From contig CM061064.1 in NCBI GenBank assembly GCA_030762895.1, positions 236,126,586-236,190,585 on the forward strand: DNA of 64,000 nucleotides, given 5' to 3'. The notes under the pieces were generated by a model. That model worked only from the letters and a program-made list of their open reading frames with translations. It had not been told where the DNA came from and ran no database searches. Numbering within the stretch: the stretch's first letter is position 1; each line of letters starts with the position of its first letter. Source of the DNA: Sophora flavescens. Its lineage: Eukaryota; Streptophyta; Magnoliopsida; Fabales; Fabaceae. Of this stretch, positions 12,421 through 24,830 are shown piece by piece. The translations under genes and the position numbers were made by a program.

Positions 12421-12577
12421 TGACCGAGTCTGTTAGGGTTTGTGGTTATGGTCTGTCTTTGTTTATGCTGTGTGTTCTCTGTGTGCTTGGATAATATTCC
12501 CGAAGAGAATAATACTGTTTTGTAGTGAGTTTATTGTAATCTGCATGACTAATTGATTTTGGTCTTGCAGGATTATA

Positions 12578-13528
12578 ATGGCTCGTCGTGGAGGAAACAC
12601 TGCTATAAATGCAGCTGTGCGAGCGATGACACAAACCAATGCCGCGTTTGTGCGACGCAAAGAAAGGGGACCTGAAAGTAGAGGACTGGATGAATTCCTA
12701 AGCAGAAATCCGTCGGAATTCAAGGGCGAGTTTAATCCGGAGAAAGCTGAGCTTTGGATTCAATCTCTGGAAAAGATTTTTGCTGCTATGAGATGTGATG
12801 ATAATGATAAGGTGATTTATGCTGCCTATATGCTGGTGGGTGCTGCTGAGAGTTTGTGGAAAGGAGCTAGTCAAGTGCTTGAACATGATCAACTTGAGAT
12901 TAACTGGGAAATTTTTCGAAGGAAGTTTCTGGAGAAGTATTTCCCAAAGAGTGCAAGAGACGATAAGGAAATGGAATTTCTGCAGCTGAAGCAGGGCAAT
13001 ATGACCATAGCTAAATACGGCGCCAGATTTGAGAATTTATCAAAGTTTTCGGCTTATCTGAATGACAATCCACATGAAGAGTGGAAATGTCGTAGATTTC
13101 AAAAGGGTTTAAGGTATGAGCTGAAGGAAGCAGTAGTTCCACTGGAAATATATGTATTTCCAAAGATGATGGACAAGTGTAGACATATTGAAGATTTGAA
13201 GGCGAGTCGTGACACCAGACAATCGGATTTTGGACCGTCGAGGTCCAAGAGGGGAAACTACAATAATAACAACCGATCTCAGAGGAAGCCATACAACAGG
13301 CCGCAAGGTCAGCAGCAGCAGTGGCAACAACAATCTTTTGCTGGAAGCAGTGGAGGTGGTGGTTCATCTAGGAATATGCCACAAAAGTGCATGAAGTGTG
13401 GCAAGGGTCACCCTACAAAATATTGCAAGATTACTGGTATCATCTTCTTTAAGTGTGCAAAGTCGGGGCACTTCGCTAGGTTTTACGAACAGATCAAGAA
13501 GGAACCTTCCGCGAGCTACAAGACCTAG
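12578..13528 (+). CDS. gag: Gag polyprotein (element A)
   Basis: Structural capsid/nucleocapsid protein that would form the particle packaging element RNA in the cytoplasm. It is a 316-residue frame starting MARRGGNTA; the ATG follows a CAG|G acceptor-like site. The retrotransposon Gag core spans about residues 60-200, with typical boxes (FNPEKAELWIQSLEKIF, WEIFRRKFLEKYFP, FLQLKQGNMTIAKY). A basic/polar linker with Q and N runs follows, then a CCHC knuckle CMKCGKGHPTKYC near residue 272. A second knuckle is damaged (FKCAKSGHFARFY). The frame stops just before the protease, where autonomous relatives usually read on, so a frameshift near 13528-13590 is likely. Of the element A genes, gag is the best preserved. 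Confidence 0.85.
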   Translation: MARRGGNTAINAAVRAMTQTNAAFVRRKERGPESRGLDEFLSRNPSEFKGEFNPEKAELWIQSLEKIFAAMRCDDNDKVIYAAYMLVGAAESLWKGASQVLEHDQLEINWEIFRRKFLEKYFPKSARDDKEMEFLQLKQGNMTIAKYGARFENLSKFSAYLNDNPHEEWKCRRFQKGLRYELKEAVVPLEIYVFPKMMDKCRHIEDLKASRDTRQSDFGPSRSKRGNYNNNNRSQRKPYNRPQGQQQQWQQQSFAGSSGGGGSSRNMPQKCMKCGKGHPTKYCKITGIIFFKCAKSGHFARFYEQIKKEPSASYKT

Positions 13529-13561
13529 AGCCGGAGGAAGAGTTTATACGATGAGCGGTCT

Positions 13562-16500
13562 TTGAGGCCTCTCGTCATCAAGATCCGATTCGGGGGACAG
13601 TGTGTCATAGGAGGTAAACCTTTAACTGTACTGTTTGATTCGGGTGCGACGCATTCGTTTATTGCATATGAATGTGCTAAATTGCTAGGATTACCTGTGT
13701 CTTCTTTACCTTTTGACCTGACTATATCTATTCCTACTGCTGAACCTATGTTGACTACTATAGCTTGTTTGAATTGTGCTATCTTTATAGAAGATATGAA
13801 TTTTTTTGTTAATTTAATCTGTTTGACTCTTTTCCAAATAGATGTAATACTAGGGATGGATTGGTTATGTTCTAACCATATCCTGTTAGACTGTGCCAAT
13901 AAATCCTTAATTTTTCCTAAGGATGGGATTTCTGGATTTTTGTCTGCTAACCGAGTAAAAGCTTCTTTGAGAGAGGGAGCTCAATGATACATGTTACTGT
14001 TTTCCTTAGATCTCAAGAGTGAGATTGACTTACAGTCCATACCTGTTGTCAATGAGTTTCTCGAAGTTTTTCCTGAAGATGTACCCGGACTACCGCCTGT
14101 TCAAGACATTGAGTTTTCTATTGATCTGGTATTGGGCACTGGGCCGATATCCATGGCACCATACCGTATGTCGCCATTAGAGCTAGAAGACTTGAAGAAT
14201 CAAATAGTGGAACTGATGAGGAAATAATTCATAAGACCTAGTTTATCACCCCGGGGAGCTCCATTTTGCTTGTGAAGAAGAAGGATGGAACTTCTCGCTT
14301 ATGTGTAGATTTTCGTCAGTTAAACAAAGTGACGATCAAGAATAAATATCCACTTCCGAGGATTGATGATTTGATGGATCAGTTACATGAAGCAGCAGTT
14401 TTCTCAAAGATAGATTTACGATCTGGTTATCATCAGATTCGTGTGAAAGAGGAGGATATTCCTAAGACAGCGTTTCGAACACGCTATGGGTATTATGAAT
14501 ATCTTGTGATGCCATTCGGAGTGACAAATGCACCTGCTATATTCATGGATTACATGAACAAGATTTTTCGTCCTTATCTAGATCAGTTTGTGGTTGTCTT
14601 TATAGACGACATTCTAATCTATTCTCCTAATCCAGAGAAGCATGTTGAATTTCTCAGTACGGTTCTCCAAATCTTAAAAGAGAAACAGTTATACGCGAAA
14701 CCCGAAAAGTGTGAATGTTCAATTTTTAGTACATGTTATCTCTAATGAAGGTATCGCAGTGGATCCGTCAAAAGTTGAAGCTGTTCTAAAATGGGAGAGA
14801 CCAAGGACGGTAACAGAAATTCGTAGTTTTGTGGTTTAGCTGGATACTATAGGGGACTCATTGAGGGATTCTCCAAAATAGTAGGACCTCTTACCCAACT
14901 AATGCGGAAAGATCAAGCATTTGCATGGACTGAAACGTGCGAGGAAAGTTTCCAATAGTTAAAGAAAAGGTTGACTACTTCACCTGTGTTAGTATTACCT
15001 GATCCTAAGGAACCTTTTGAGGTATACTGTGATGCTTCACATCAAGGGTTAGGTTGTGTGCTAATGCAGAACCGGAAAGTGTTAGCTTATGCTTCAAGAC
15101 AATTGAAGATTCATGAGAGGAACTACCCAACGCATGACTTGGAGCTATCGGCTGTAGTTTTTGCATTGAAAATCTGGAGGCATTATTTGTATGGAGCAAC
15201 GTTCAATGTTTTCAGTGATCAAAAAAGTTTGAAGTACTTATTTGATCAAAAGGAGCTCAACATGAGGCAGAGACGCTGGTTGGAATTTCTACAGGATTAC
15301 GATTTCCAACTACAATATCACCCTGGAAAAGCAAATGTGGTAGCAGATGCCTTGAGTAGAAAATCAATGCATGCATCTGCAATGATGGTCAAAGAACAAG
15401 AGTTGTTAGAACAATTCAGAGATATGCGGTTGACTGTTGAAATGTCACCGGGAAAGCTTTGCTTAGGTATGATTACTGTTTCCAATGAATTTATGGAACG
15501 GATACAAGAGAAACAAGAAAGTGATCAGTACCTACAAGAAGAAAGAGATTTGTTGCGACAAGGAGCAATAACATAATTCAAAGAGGGAATAGATGGAATC
15601 TTAAGTTTCGGCGAAAGGATTTGTGTACCGGACGATTCCGAGCTCAAAAAGTTAATTCTCGAGGAAGCTCACAAGAGTAAATTGAGTTTACATCCAGGAG
15701 CAACAAAGATGTATCAAGACCTCAAACGATTGTATTGGTGGTACATGATGAAAAGAGATGTAATGGAATATGTCGCTTCATGTTTAGTCTGTCAAAAGGC
15801 TAAGACTGATCATCAAAGACCAGCAGGAATATTACAACCTTTGAGCATCTCATAATGGAAATGGGATGGTATCGCAATGGATTTTGTGTCAAGTTTACCT
15901 AAGACCCGAAGGGGACATGACGCGATATGGGTAATAGTTGATCGACTAACCAATTCGGCTCACTTTTTGCCCATCAACACAAAGTATTCAATGGAGAGAT
16001 TGACTCAATCATACATCGGGGAGATTGTCAGATTATATGGTGTGCCCTCGAGTATTATTTCTGATCAAGATCCGAGATTTACTTCAAGGTTCTGGCAAAG
16101 TCTGCAAGATTCACTAGGAACAAAACTCCGATTGAGTTCTGCATATCATCCACAGACGGATGGACAATCAGAGAGGACAATCCAATCACTTGAAGACTTG
16201 CTGAGAGCTTGTGTGTTGGAGCATACCGGAAGTTGGGATGAATTTCTACCATTGATATAATTCACCTACAACAACAATTTCCACTCGAGCACAGGAATGG
16301 CACCCTATGAAGCTTTATATGGTCGACGATGTAGAACACCTTTGTGTTGGTACCAAGATGGTGAAAGTCTAGTGTTGGGACCAAACATCATGCAACAGAC
16401 AACAAAAAAGGTGAAAATGATTCAGGGGAAAATGCGGACAACTCAGAGTCGACAGAAGAGTTATACAGACAAGAGACAATGACCTCTTGAGTTTGTGGAA

Positions 16501-16909
16501 GGCGATCATTTATTTTTGAGAGTCATGCCTATGACTGGGGTTGGCAGGGTAATTAAATCCAGGAAACTCACACCAAAATTCATTGGACTTCCAAATTCTT
16601 CGTCAAGTAGGTCCAGTAGCTTACCAAATTGCCTTACCGCCTTTTCTTTCAAATCTTCATAGTGTTTTTCAAGTGTCTCAATTGCGAAAATATATTCCTG
16701 ATCCTAGTCATGTCATAGTACCAGATACAGTACAATTCAAAGATAACTTAAACTATGAGGCATTACCTGTGAGGATCGAAGATCAAAGACTGAATCAGCT
16801 AAGAGGGAAGACACTTTCATTGGTTAAAGTGATCTGGAATGCAACGACAGGATATGCTACATGGGAATTGGAGGACAAGATGAAGAACCAATATCTGCAT
16901 TTGTTTTAA
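13562..16909 (+). pseudogene. pol: Pol region of element A: PR-RT-RNaseH-INT-chromodomain, broken
   Basis: In order: aspartic protease with LFDSGATHSF (about 13633); RT beginning FPEDVPGLPP (about 14068) with a stop near 14226 and a frameshift near 14260, the KIDLRSGYHQIRVKEED box, and active site FVVVFIDDILIYS (about 14590); RNase H with YCDASHQGLG (about 15026) and VADALSRK; integrase with an intact H-H-C-C knuckle (HKSKLSLHPG ... CLVCQKAK) and catalytic core MDFV, SDQDPRFTS and QSERTIQ giving D, D, E; and a chromodomain-like tail ending TWELEDKMKNQYLHLF (about 16862-16906). Stops or shifts also occur near 14745, 14839, 14957, 15575, 15853, 16258, 16480 and 16580. The domain order and tail identify the Tekay/Del chromovirus branch. 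In relatives this is one polyprotein; here it cannot be made intact. Confidence 0.88.
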
Positions 16910-16942
16910 GGTAACTTTAATTTCGCGGACGAAATTCTTTTT

Positions 16943-16955
16943 AGAGGGGTAGTAT
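16943..16955 (+). other. Polypurine tract, element A
   Basis: AGAGGGGTAGTAT directly precedes the 3' LTR start, downstream of TTTCGCGGACGAAATTC, the usual end-of-pol leader in this group. It would prime plus-strand DNA synthesis. Confidence 0.7.
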
Positions 16956-18983
16956 TGTAACACCCCGTTTTTACTGTTTTTCAGTATCGGTAGAATTTTT
17001 AATTCTTTATATTTTTTTATCTGAGATCTAGAAAATGATTTTGGATATAAAAAAATCATAATTATACTCTACCTTATGGTAGAAGGTTACGGTAAAAATT
17101 TAGGTTTAAAATTCAGACGAAACCCGGTCTGCGTTTTAACTGACAGTAAGATTTTACTGATCAGAAAACCTAAATTTGACTCGTGAACAAAATGGTTAGA
17201 CTTTATATTTCGTTTCAAATGATATGGGGTATTTTTAAAATTTTCAAAATAAATATGTTATTATGCTTATTCGGGCGTAAACCTTAATCGGGAAATCGAC
17301 AGAATCAAGAATGGATATACAGAGATAGAACTGGACGCGGGAGGAGCTGAGCCATGGATTGAGTCACCACCATGACTCACCAAACATTTATGAGACATTA
17401 AATGCAAGTAATCATGTCTTTTATGTTAAAAGACCAAAATGCCCTTAACCTAACCTACCTTAGTTAAAAGTTCACCATGGTTAAGGCAAGACAATTTCAA
17501 ATTGACTTATCCTCCTCATTTGTGGTGCTAAACTCAGCCACACATCTTTCAACCATGACCACTCAATTGTAATGATTACTTTGGGTGTGAAATGTCCAAA
17601 TTACCGTTGGTTTTTAAAGGAATTACAAGTTGGTCCCTAAGTGAGTTTACAATTATGTCCTTAAGTAACAAATTTTGGACCAAACTAACCCTCATCTCGC
17701 CCATATGTGCGCTGCCATTTAGCCATACTTAGGCAAATTTTCTCTCATTTCATGACATCTTCATCAAGAACACCATACTTTCTCTTATGAACTCATAAAA
17801 ACACTTTGTTGATTTTGTGAAGGACTTGATCAATTTCATCACACTTTCTCATCATCAAGATGTGATTTCTTCACTTCATGATCACTCAATTCTTTCTCTT
17901 CACATATTTCATGATTTCAAGCTATGATTCATGAACTTTCATTTTCATGAAGCAATCTTCAAAAATATCTAGAAAATCATAGATAAATCCTTTAAATGTG
18001 ATTCCAATTTCCATGATCTTCATATGACTTATATTTTCATCATCCAAGAGCTTGAAAAATTTATAGATCTCTAGCCTACTTTTCTTGTCTCGGCCGAACC
18101 TAACTCCTAAATGGGTTAGATGGTTTTTCCATTTTTAACTTGTTGTTTTGTTGATTGTTCATGGCTAAGTTTTAAGTACAAAACCTTGGAGCCCTAGGGG
18201 AACATCATTCTCTTTTTGCTTGAGTTTCAGGTGACCAACAAAGGTATGGGGGAGATTACCATCATCATACCTTAGGGTAGACATGTTGATGGTTTATTTA
18301 GTGTTATTTAGTGTAAATGGTCTTGTAAATCATAAGTGTGTGATTTATTGTTTATATGTGTGTGATCCTCTTGGAGGATTTAGTTAATGTTTGATTGATC
18401 TTTAATTGGAACCTTGGTTAATGATTGATTGTTTTGTGAAACAAAAATGCCTCACATAATGAACTAAGGCCATTCGGCCATGAAGAGTTTAATTGGTTCT
18501 ATGATGTTATAAATTGTTTGAATAATTTTTTTGAGCATTGCATGATCACATAAGAATATAGAAATTGGTTTGGATTGATTTGAATGTGTATATTGAAAGT
18601 TATGATTTTATGAGTCCTTAGGGACTAAAATGCAAATTCTGAGAATTTCGGGGACTGTCCTGAAATTCATGTTTTGAGTACTGTGATGGTAGTACTTGAT
18701 GAGAGGAAACCATAGAAATTGGTTTGAGGTCATTTGGATTATTTTGCTAAAAGTTATGGACTTTTTAACAATCAAGGACCTTTTTGAAAATATTGAAGAG
18801 TATGAGACCCCAAAAATATAATTTTATGGAAAATTGTTGGCAACTGAAAATAAATTCAAATGAAATTGGTTTGGTGTGATTTGGAGTTTTAAATAAAAAG
18901 TTATAAGGTTTTAAGTGAAAAAGGACCTTTTTGGGTTTGGGCCGCATGTGTCTCTAAGGTTACAGCAGCATGGAGGTTCCACC

Positions 18984-20713
18984 ATGGCAGTGCTTGTTCC
19001 CGCAGTCCATTGTTTCTCCAGTTCTTCCTCCCCCCTCCTCCCCTCCCAAGCTTCCTTCTTCTCCTCTCGTGAACCTGCCTCCTCAGAAAAGTCCTTTGTT
19101 CAGGCGCTAAATAATGCCTGTGTCATCCCCATAAGCCAGCTTCCGTCTCCTTGTCTCAAAGGTGATGTCATGGCAATCACAATCCCTGAGGACGAGTATG
19201 TTGCTGGTCTAGAATCGTCCAAAAATAACCTTCATGGTCGAATTCTGTTATCCAAAGGAGACTCCTCAATAAAGGTTCATGACTTGAGAGTAAGTTATCG
19301 AGTCTGTGGAGGCCTCTAGGTCAATGGAATTTGACCCCGATAGGCAGGGATTTCTTTGAATTTTCATTCTCCTCTATCGAGGATATGCGCAGAGTTTTAG
19401 TGGCTAGATCATGGAATCTAGCTCCTGGTTTGTTGCGACTTTCACCCTGGTCTCCGGATTTCAACCCTTTCCATGTGAAGCAAACGCACGTCCAATGTTG
19501 GATCAGGATTTATGAGCTTCCCCTAGAATATTGGCGTCCAAAAATCTTGTTCTCAATTGCAAGAGGTATTGGCACTCCATTATCGTTAGATGATGCTACC
19601 AAAAATAGAACTCTGGGTCACTTTTCACGTGTCCTTGTTGATATTGATTTGTCCATCAAACTGCATGAAAAACTCAGGGTTGAACGGAAGGACTTTTCTT
19701 TTTATGTGTGGGTTGAGTACGAGTCCTTACCATCCTTTTGCACTAATTGCAAAGTGATTGGCCATTCTTTGTCAAACTGCAACAAAAAACATAATGATCA
19801 ATCGGTTGATCCACAGATCAGGGTTCCAAATCAGAATCAAATGGCAACCAGGAAACCTATTTCCAAATATGTGGAGAAAAGTAGGGTTGACAGGATTCGG
19901 GTGGATAAAACAGTAACAGCAGGCACTGATGATCCTAATAAAGGGAATTTTGTGGGTGAAGAAGCTATAAGTTCTGGCTTAGAACTGATGGCAAAGTCTG
20001 CTAAGACTATTGATAAAGGGAAAGCTATTCAGGATGATGGTCTACACCTTTCAGGAAAGTTGAACTATGTCTTAGAGCAATTGAGTCCTCTAGAGCATGA
20101 GAGGCTAGCTGAAAGGGTTTCTCAGAATCATCCAGATGAAGACTTGGATTCAGTTGAAGTTATTTTTGATGAGGCAGCTTTCTTGGAGGTTGCTAGAGAG
20201 GCTGCTATTTCCACTGATCCTGTTCAGCCAGCATTAGTTGATTCACTAATCTCTCCTGGGAGGTCTCCTTTTGTTGCTAATTCTGTTTCTTTTGGAAATA
20301 AATCTGGTGATCAAGTTTTCAACCAAGTTTCTGTTTCAAAACCCCCATTCATGAAGAACCTGATGGGGACAGTTGCTACCAGCTCTAGGGTGCTGACCCC
20401 TTCTTCTGATGAGCAGCTTGTTGATGGTTTTAATTTTGTTCCAAATTCGGTTTCCCCTAAGAGTTGTCACCATCAAGCTGTGGTCAATGATGTTATTGCT
20501 CGGGATCTAAAAATTGTGGGGAGGCTCTGGGGTGATGCTGCTGAAGATCAGGAAGTGTCTTCTGAGATGCATACAGAAAATCCTGCTGAACCCTTCACAA
20601 AAGTTCAGTCTAAGTCTCAGAAGAAGAAGCAAAGAAGGGCTCAAAGGCAGGCTCAAAGGATGTCTCATTACCAATCCCATTATAGGATAGATTCTGTCTC
20701 ATTGGAATTCTGA
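18984..20713 (+). pseudogene. LINE ORF1 protein (nucleic-acid-binding, DUF4283-like), one frameshift
   Basis: ORF1 proteins of plant L1 elements bind element RNA and escort it as a ribonucleoprotein. The likely start is the ATG at 18984 (MAVLVPAVHC), followed by a Ser/Pro-rich N terminus. The frame breaks near 19310 and continues from about 19331 with the conserved core (GRDFFEFSFSSIEDMRRVL, HVQCWIRIYELPLEYWRPK, GIGTPLSLDDATKNRTLGHF). It ends in one CCHC knuckle, CTNCKVIGHSLSNC, near 19738-19779. The C-terminal half is poorly conserved, with a basic KKKQRRAQRQAQR patch before the stop. The stop TGA shares its last base with the first base of the ORF2 ATG (20713), so translation may have been coupled. 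The frameshift makes the protein non-functional as it stands. Confidence 0.82.
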
Positions 20714-23700
20714 TGAAAATTCTTTATTGGAATGCTAGGGGTATTGGCAATCCTAGCACTCGTATGGTTCTTGCCAAGTTCTGTATTGATCATAAACCTG
20801 ATCTGGTTTTTGTGTCTGAGCCTAAGGTAGCCTTGGATAATGTTCCTTCCAGTTTTTGGAGCCGTCTTAATCTTAAGGTTTTCTCTACTAATTGTAGGGA
20901 TCCTCTTCTTCCAAATCTTTGGGGAATGTGTACCTCAGCTCTTTCTCCATCCATTCTGGCCTGCTCCCAACAACACATCTCCTTCTCCATTGATCACAAC
21001 TCTCAAAGGTTATTCATCTCTGCTGTCTATGCCTCAACCTCTCATATTGGGAGAAGAAATCTCTGGATAGAATTAGCCTCTTTGCAGCAGGCTAACCAGG
21101 GCCCTTGGTGCTTCATTGGTGATTTTAATGCTGTCTTAGGGGCTCATGAAAAGAGGGGAGGGAGGTTTCCTTCTGCAATTTCCTGTGATGAATTTCAAGC
21201 CTGGTCAGATTCTTGCATATTAACTCATATCCCTACTCATGGTGCAGCCTTTACTTGGTCTAATATGCGTGGGATTAATGATCACACAGAACTGAGGTTA
21301 GATAGAGCAGTATGTAATGACTCTTGGCTCTCTGCTTGGGAGAGTGTGGCATGTTTTACTTTGCCTAGGAATCAGTCAGACCATTTCCCCATCCTCCTGA
21401 TTTTGAAAAAAGGTCTAGTCTCCCACCCTTCTCCTTTCAAATTTCATGGCATGTGGACTGATCATAAGGACTGCAGAAGACTACTCTCTGAAGTTTGGAA
21501 AAGGAGTTTCTGGGGCTGTCCTATGTACATTCTGGCTCAGAAGCTCAAGTGTTTGAAAGCTGAGTTAAAAAGGTGGAATAAACAAGTCTTTGGCAATGTC
21601 TACCTTAAAGTTGAAGAAGCAATGGCTAAGCTGGATGCTATACAGGCTAGAATTGATCTTGATGGTTTCTCTAAGCTGCTTCACAGTGAAGAGCTTGCAG
21701 CCCAAATGGAGCTCAATCAGGCCCTTTCTTTCCAAGAATCCTTTTGGAGGGAGTAGGCTAGGCTGAAGTGGTATTCTGATGGAGACAGGAACACAGGGTT
21801 CTTTCACAAGGTAACCAAGATTAGAAATGCTAATAGTCCAATGTCTGTACTTAGAAAAGACAATTTGATTCTCCATGACAATCAGGATATTGAGAACCAT
21901 GTGTTAGCTTTCTTTAAAGGCTTATATGCTTCAGAAAACTCTTGTGTAGATAATGGTTTAATTTAGTCAGTGATTCCCCCTATGGTTTCCTCATTAGACA
22001 ACATCATGCTGACCAATATTCCTACCCTGGAGGAAGTTAAGAATGCTGTGTTTGCCAGAAACAGTGCTCTAGGTCCGGATGGCTTTGGGGGAAGCTTTTA
22101 TCATGCCTACTGGGACATTGTTGGCATTGATGTACATAATTATGTTTTACAATTCTTCACAAAAGGATGGATCCAGCCAAAGCTCAATTCTAACAGGCTT
22201 GTGCTGGTGCCTAAGTTTGTTGGTGCAGACAGAATTGAGGATTTCAGACCTATAGCTCTTGCAAACTTTCAATTTAAAGTGATAACCAAAGTCCTCACAA
22301 ACAGACTTGCAACCATAGTGCCTAACATCATTTCTACTGAGCAGAGAGGTTTTATCAGAGGTAGGAGCATTGCAGACTGTGTGTTCATTGCCTTGGAAGT
22401 AGTTAACATGTTGGACAACAAGAAGTTTGGTGGCAACTTGGCACTAAAGTTTGACATGAAGAAGGCCTTTGACACTTTGGATTGGGGATTCCTCTTGAAA
22501 GTCCTCTCTGCTTTTGTTTTCCCAATCAGTTTTGTTGCTGGATTAGTTCCATTCTGCATTTTGCTTTCCTATCTATCTCAGTCAATGGGAACTCAGTTGG
22601 CTTCTTTTATTACAAAAGAGGAGTAAGGCAAGGAGATCCTCTATCTCCTATTCTATTTTGCCTTGCCCTGATGTCCTTAGTAGAGGAATAGCCCGGCTTC
22701 TGGAATCTGGCAGGCTGCAGCATATGTCCAGTCCTAGAGGTTTTGCTACTCCAAGCCATATCTTCTATGCAGATGACATCATGGTTTTCTGCAAAGGGTC
22801 AAAATCAAATTTAAGAAATCTTATGCAGCTTTTTGAAGATTATGGGCATGCTTCTGGGCAAATTCTCAACCTTGACAAGTGCAAGTTCTATTCGGGTTCA
22901 ATGTCTCATACAAGAGTAGCTGATTTAAGCTCTCTCCTTGGTTTTTCAGCTGGCACTCTTCCCTCCAGCTACCTTGGAGTCCCCTTGTTCAAGGGCAAAC
23001 CAAGACCTGCTTTTCTACAGCCTATTGTGGACAGAATTAAGTGTAAACTTTCCTCTTGGAAAGGCTCCCTCCTCACTGTGATGGGTAGAGTGCAGCTAGT
23101 AAACTATGTGGTCCAAGGCATGCTTGCCTATAGTTTTCATGTTTACATGTGGCCAATTTCCTTGTTAAACCAATTAGACTCCTGGATCCGGAATTTCATT
23201 TGGTCTGGAGATATCCATAAAAGGAAGTTCATCACAGTTTCTTGGAACTCTGTCTGCTCCCCCACAGTGGATGGTGGTCTTGGAATTAGATCCATTAGGG
23301 ACATCAATGAAGCTGCCATCCTTAAACTTTGTTGGAACATGCTCTCCTCTTCAGAGCAGTGGGCTCGATTTCTCAAAGCAAGGTTCCCAAGGAACTCTAA
23401 GCCTATTTCTCATCATGTTAACTCCTCCCTGTGGCCTGCTATAAGAAAATGGTATAGTGTTACCCTTGACAATTCCTCCTGGATAATTGGAGATGGCAAA
23501 TCTGTGAACTTTTGGACAGATAAGTGGTTGGAGGAACCTTTGGTACGTCTCATGAATATTCCTTAGGATTGGCAGCTTTCTCTGTCAGCAAAAGTTAAAG
23601 ATTTTCTGGTTAACAGACACTGGAGCATTCCAGCCTGCCTGCAGTCTCATTTCCCATGCGTAATTTCCAGAATTCAGCAAATGCACATTCCTATGAGGCC

Positions 23701-24830
23701 TGGCGAAGACAAACTTGTGTGGGATAACTCAACTTCTGGAGTGCTCTCATTCAAAGAGGCTAATCAGTTTCTAAAGCCTTCTAATAACTCAGCACCTGAA
23801 TTTAAACAGATTTGGTCTCAAGCCATTCCTCCATCAAGGTCCTTCTTGGTTTGGAGAATCTTTCATCATAAGATGCCAACTGATGACAATCTCAAGAATA
23901 GAGGCAAAATTTTTGCTTCAATGTGCACCCTATGTTGCCAAGTTGAGGAGTCTGCCTCCCACATTTTTCTGTCATGTAAGTATGCTTTGGCATTGTGGAC
24001 TTGGTTAGGTTCTAAAATATCTTTTCAGATTGATCATTCTTCTATGCAATCCCTCTTTGCCATCAAGAAAGGTTGGAGTTCTCAATTGAAGGAGGTGATC
24101 CTTGCTGCTATCATCAATGTGATCTGGGTGATTTGGTCTGCTAGAAACAGCTGCAGGTTCAACAATAAAGCTCTAACTCTTCAATCTGCCAAGATCATGG
24201 TTGTTGCTGCTGTATCTTATTCGTGCACGCTCTCCATAGGTACAATGTTCAATACAATGGAGGAGTTCATAATCCTGAAGGAATTCAGCATTGATGGGCA
24301 CCCAACCAAAGCCCCAAAAATCAAGGAGGTGATCTGGCTCTCTCCCCCAATCAATTGGACGAAGTGTAACATAGATGGGGCAGATCATGGTTGCCCAGGG
24401 CCCTCAGCTTGTGGAGGCATTTTTAGAGGATTCAACGCTGCAGCCCTTGGCTGCTTCTCTTGTCATTTAGGTGTCTCCACAACGTTCTGCTGAACTTTCT
24501 GCTGCTATGCACGCCATTGAAATTGCATCCAGTAGAGGGTGGGTAAATTTATGGATTGAAACAGACTCGAGCCTTGTGGTGAGGGCCTTCAATCACAGGG
24601 ATACTGTCCCTTGGAGGCTACAAACACGATGGAAGAATTGCTTGGAGACAGCTGCAAGTTTCAACCTTCAGGTCACTCATATCTATAAGGAGGGAAACTC
24701 CTGTGCAGGTAAATTAGCTAATCATGGTATTCATCACCTGGGGTTCCATTGGTGGGACACAATTCCTTCCTTTGTTAGTGAGGATTTTATTCGTAATAGG
24801 CAGGGTTTGCCTTTTTACAGATTTTCCTGA
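20713..24830 (+). pseudogene. LINE ORF2: APE endonuclease, reverse transcriptase, RNase H; broken
   Basis: ORF2 makes the nick and copies the RNA at the target site. The start ATG overlaps the ORF1 stop. An AP-type endonuclease occupies about 20713-21420 (MKILYWNARGIG, FIGDFNAVLG, NQSDHFPIL). The RT has FRPIALANFQFKVITKVL, KFDMKKAFDTLDW (about 22447), RQGDPLSPILFC (about 22626) and active site FYADDIMVF (about 22765). A zinc-binding RT-associated segment CTLCCQVEESASHIFLSC is near 23925. The C-terminal RNase H (CNIDGADHGCPG at about 24370, ETDSSLVV, GNSCAGKLANHG) resembles the archaeal-type RNase H gained by plant L1 lines. Stops lie at 21754 and 21963, shifts near 22510 and 22670, a stop near 23563 and a shift near 24475. 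It is inactive. Confidence 0.87.
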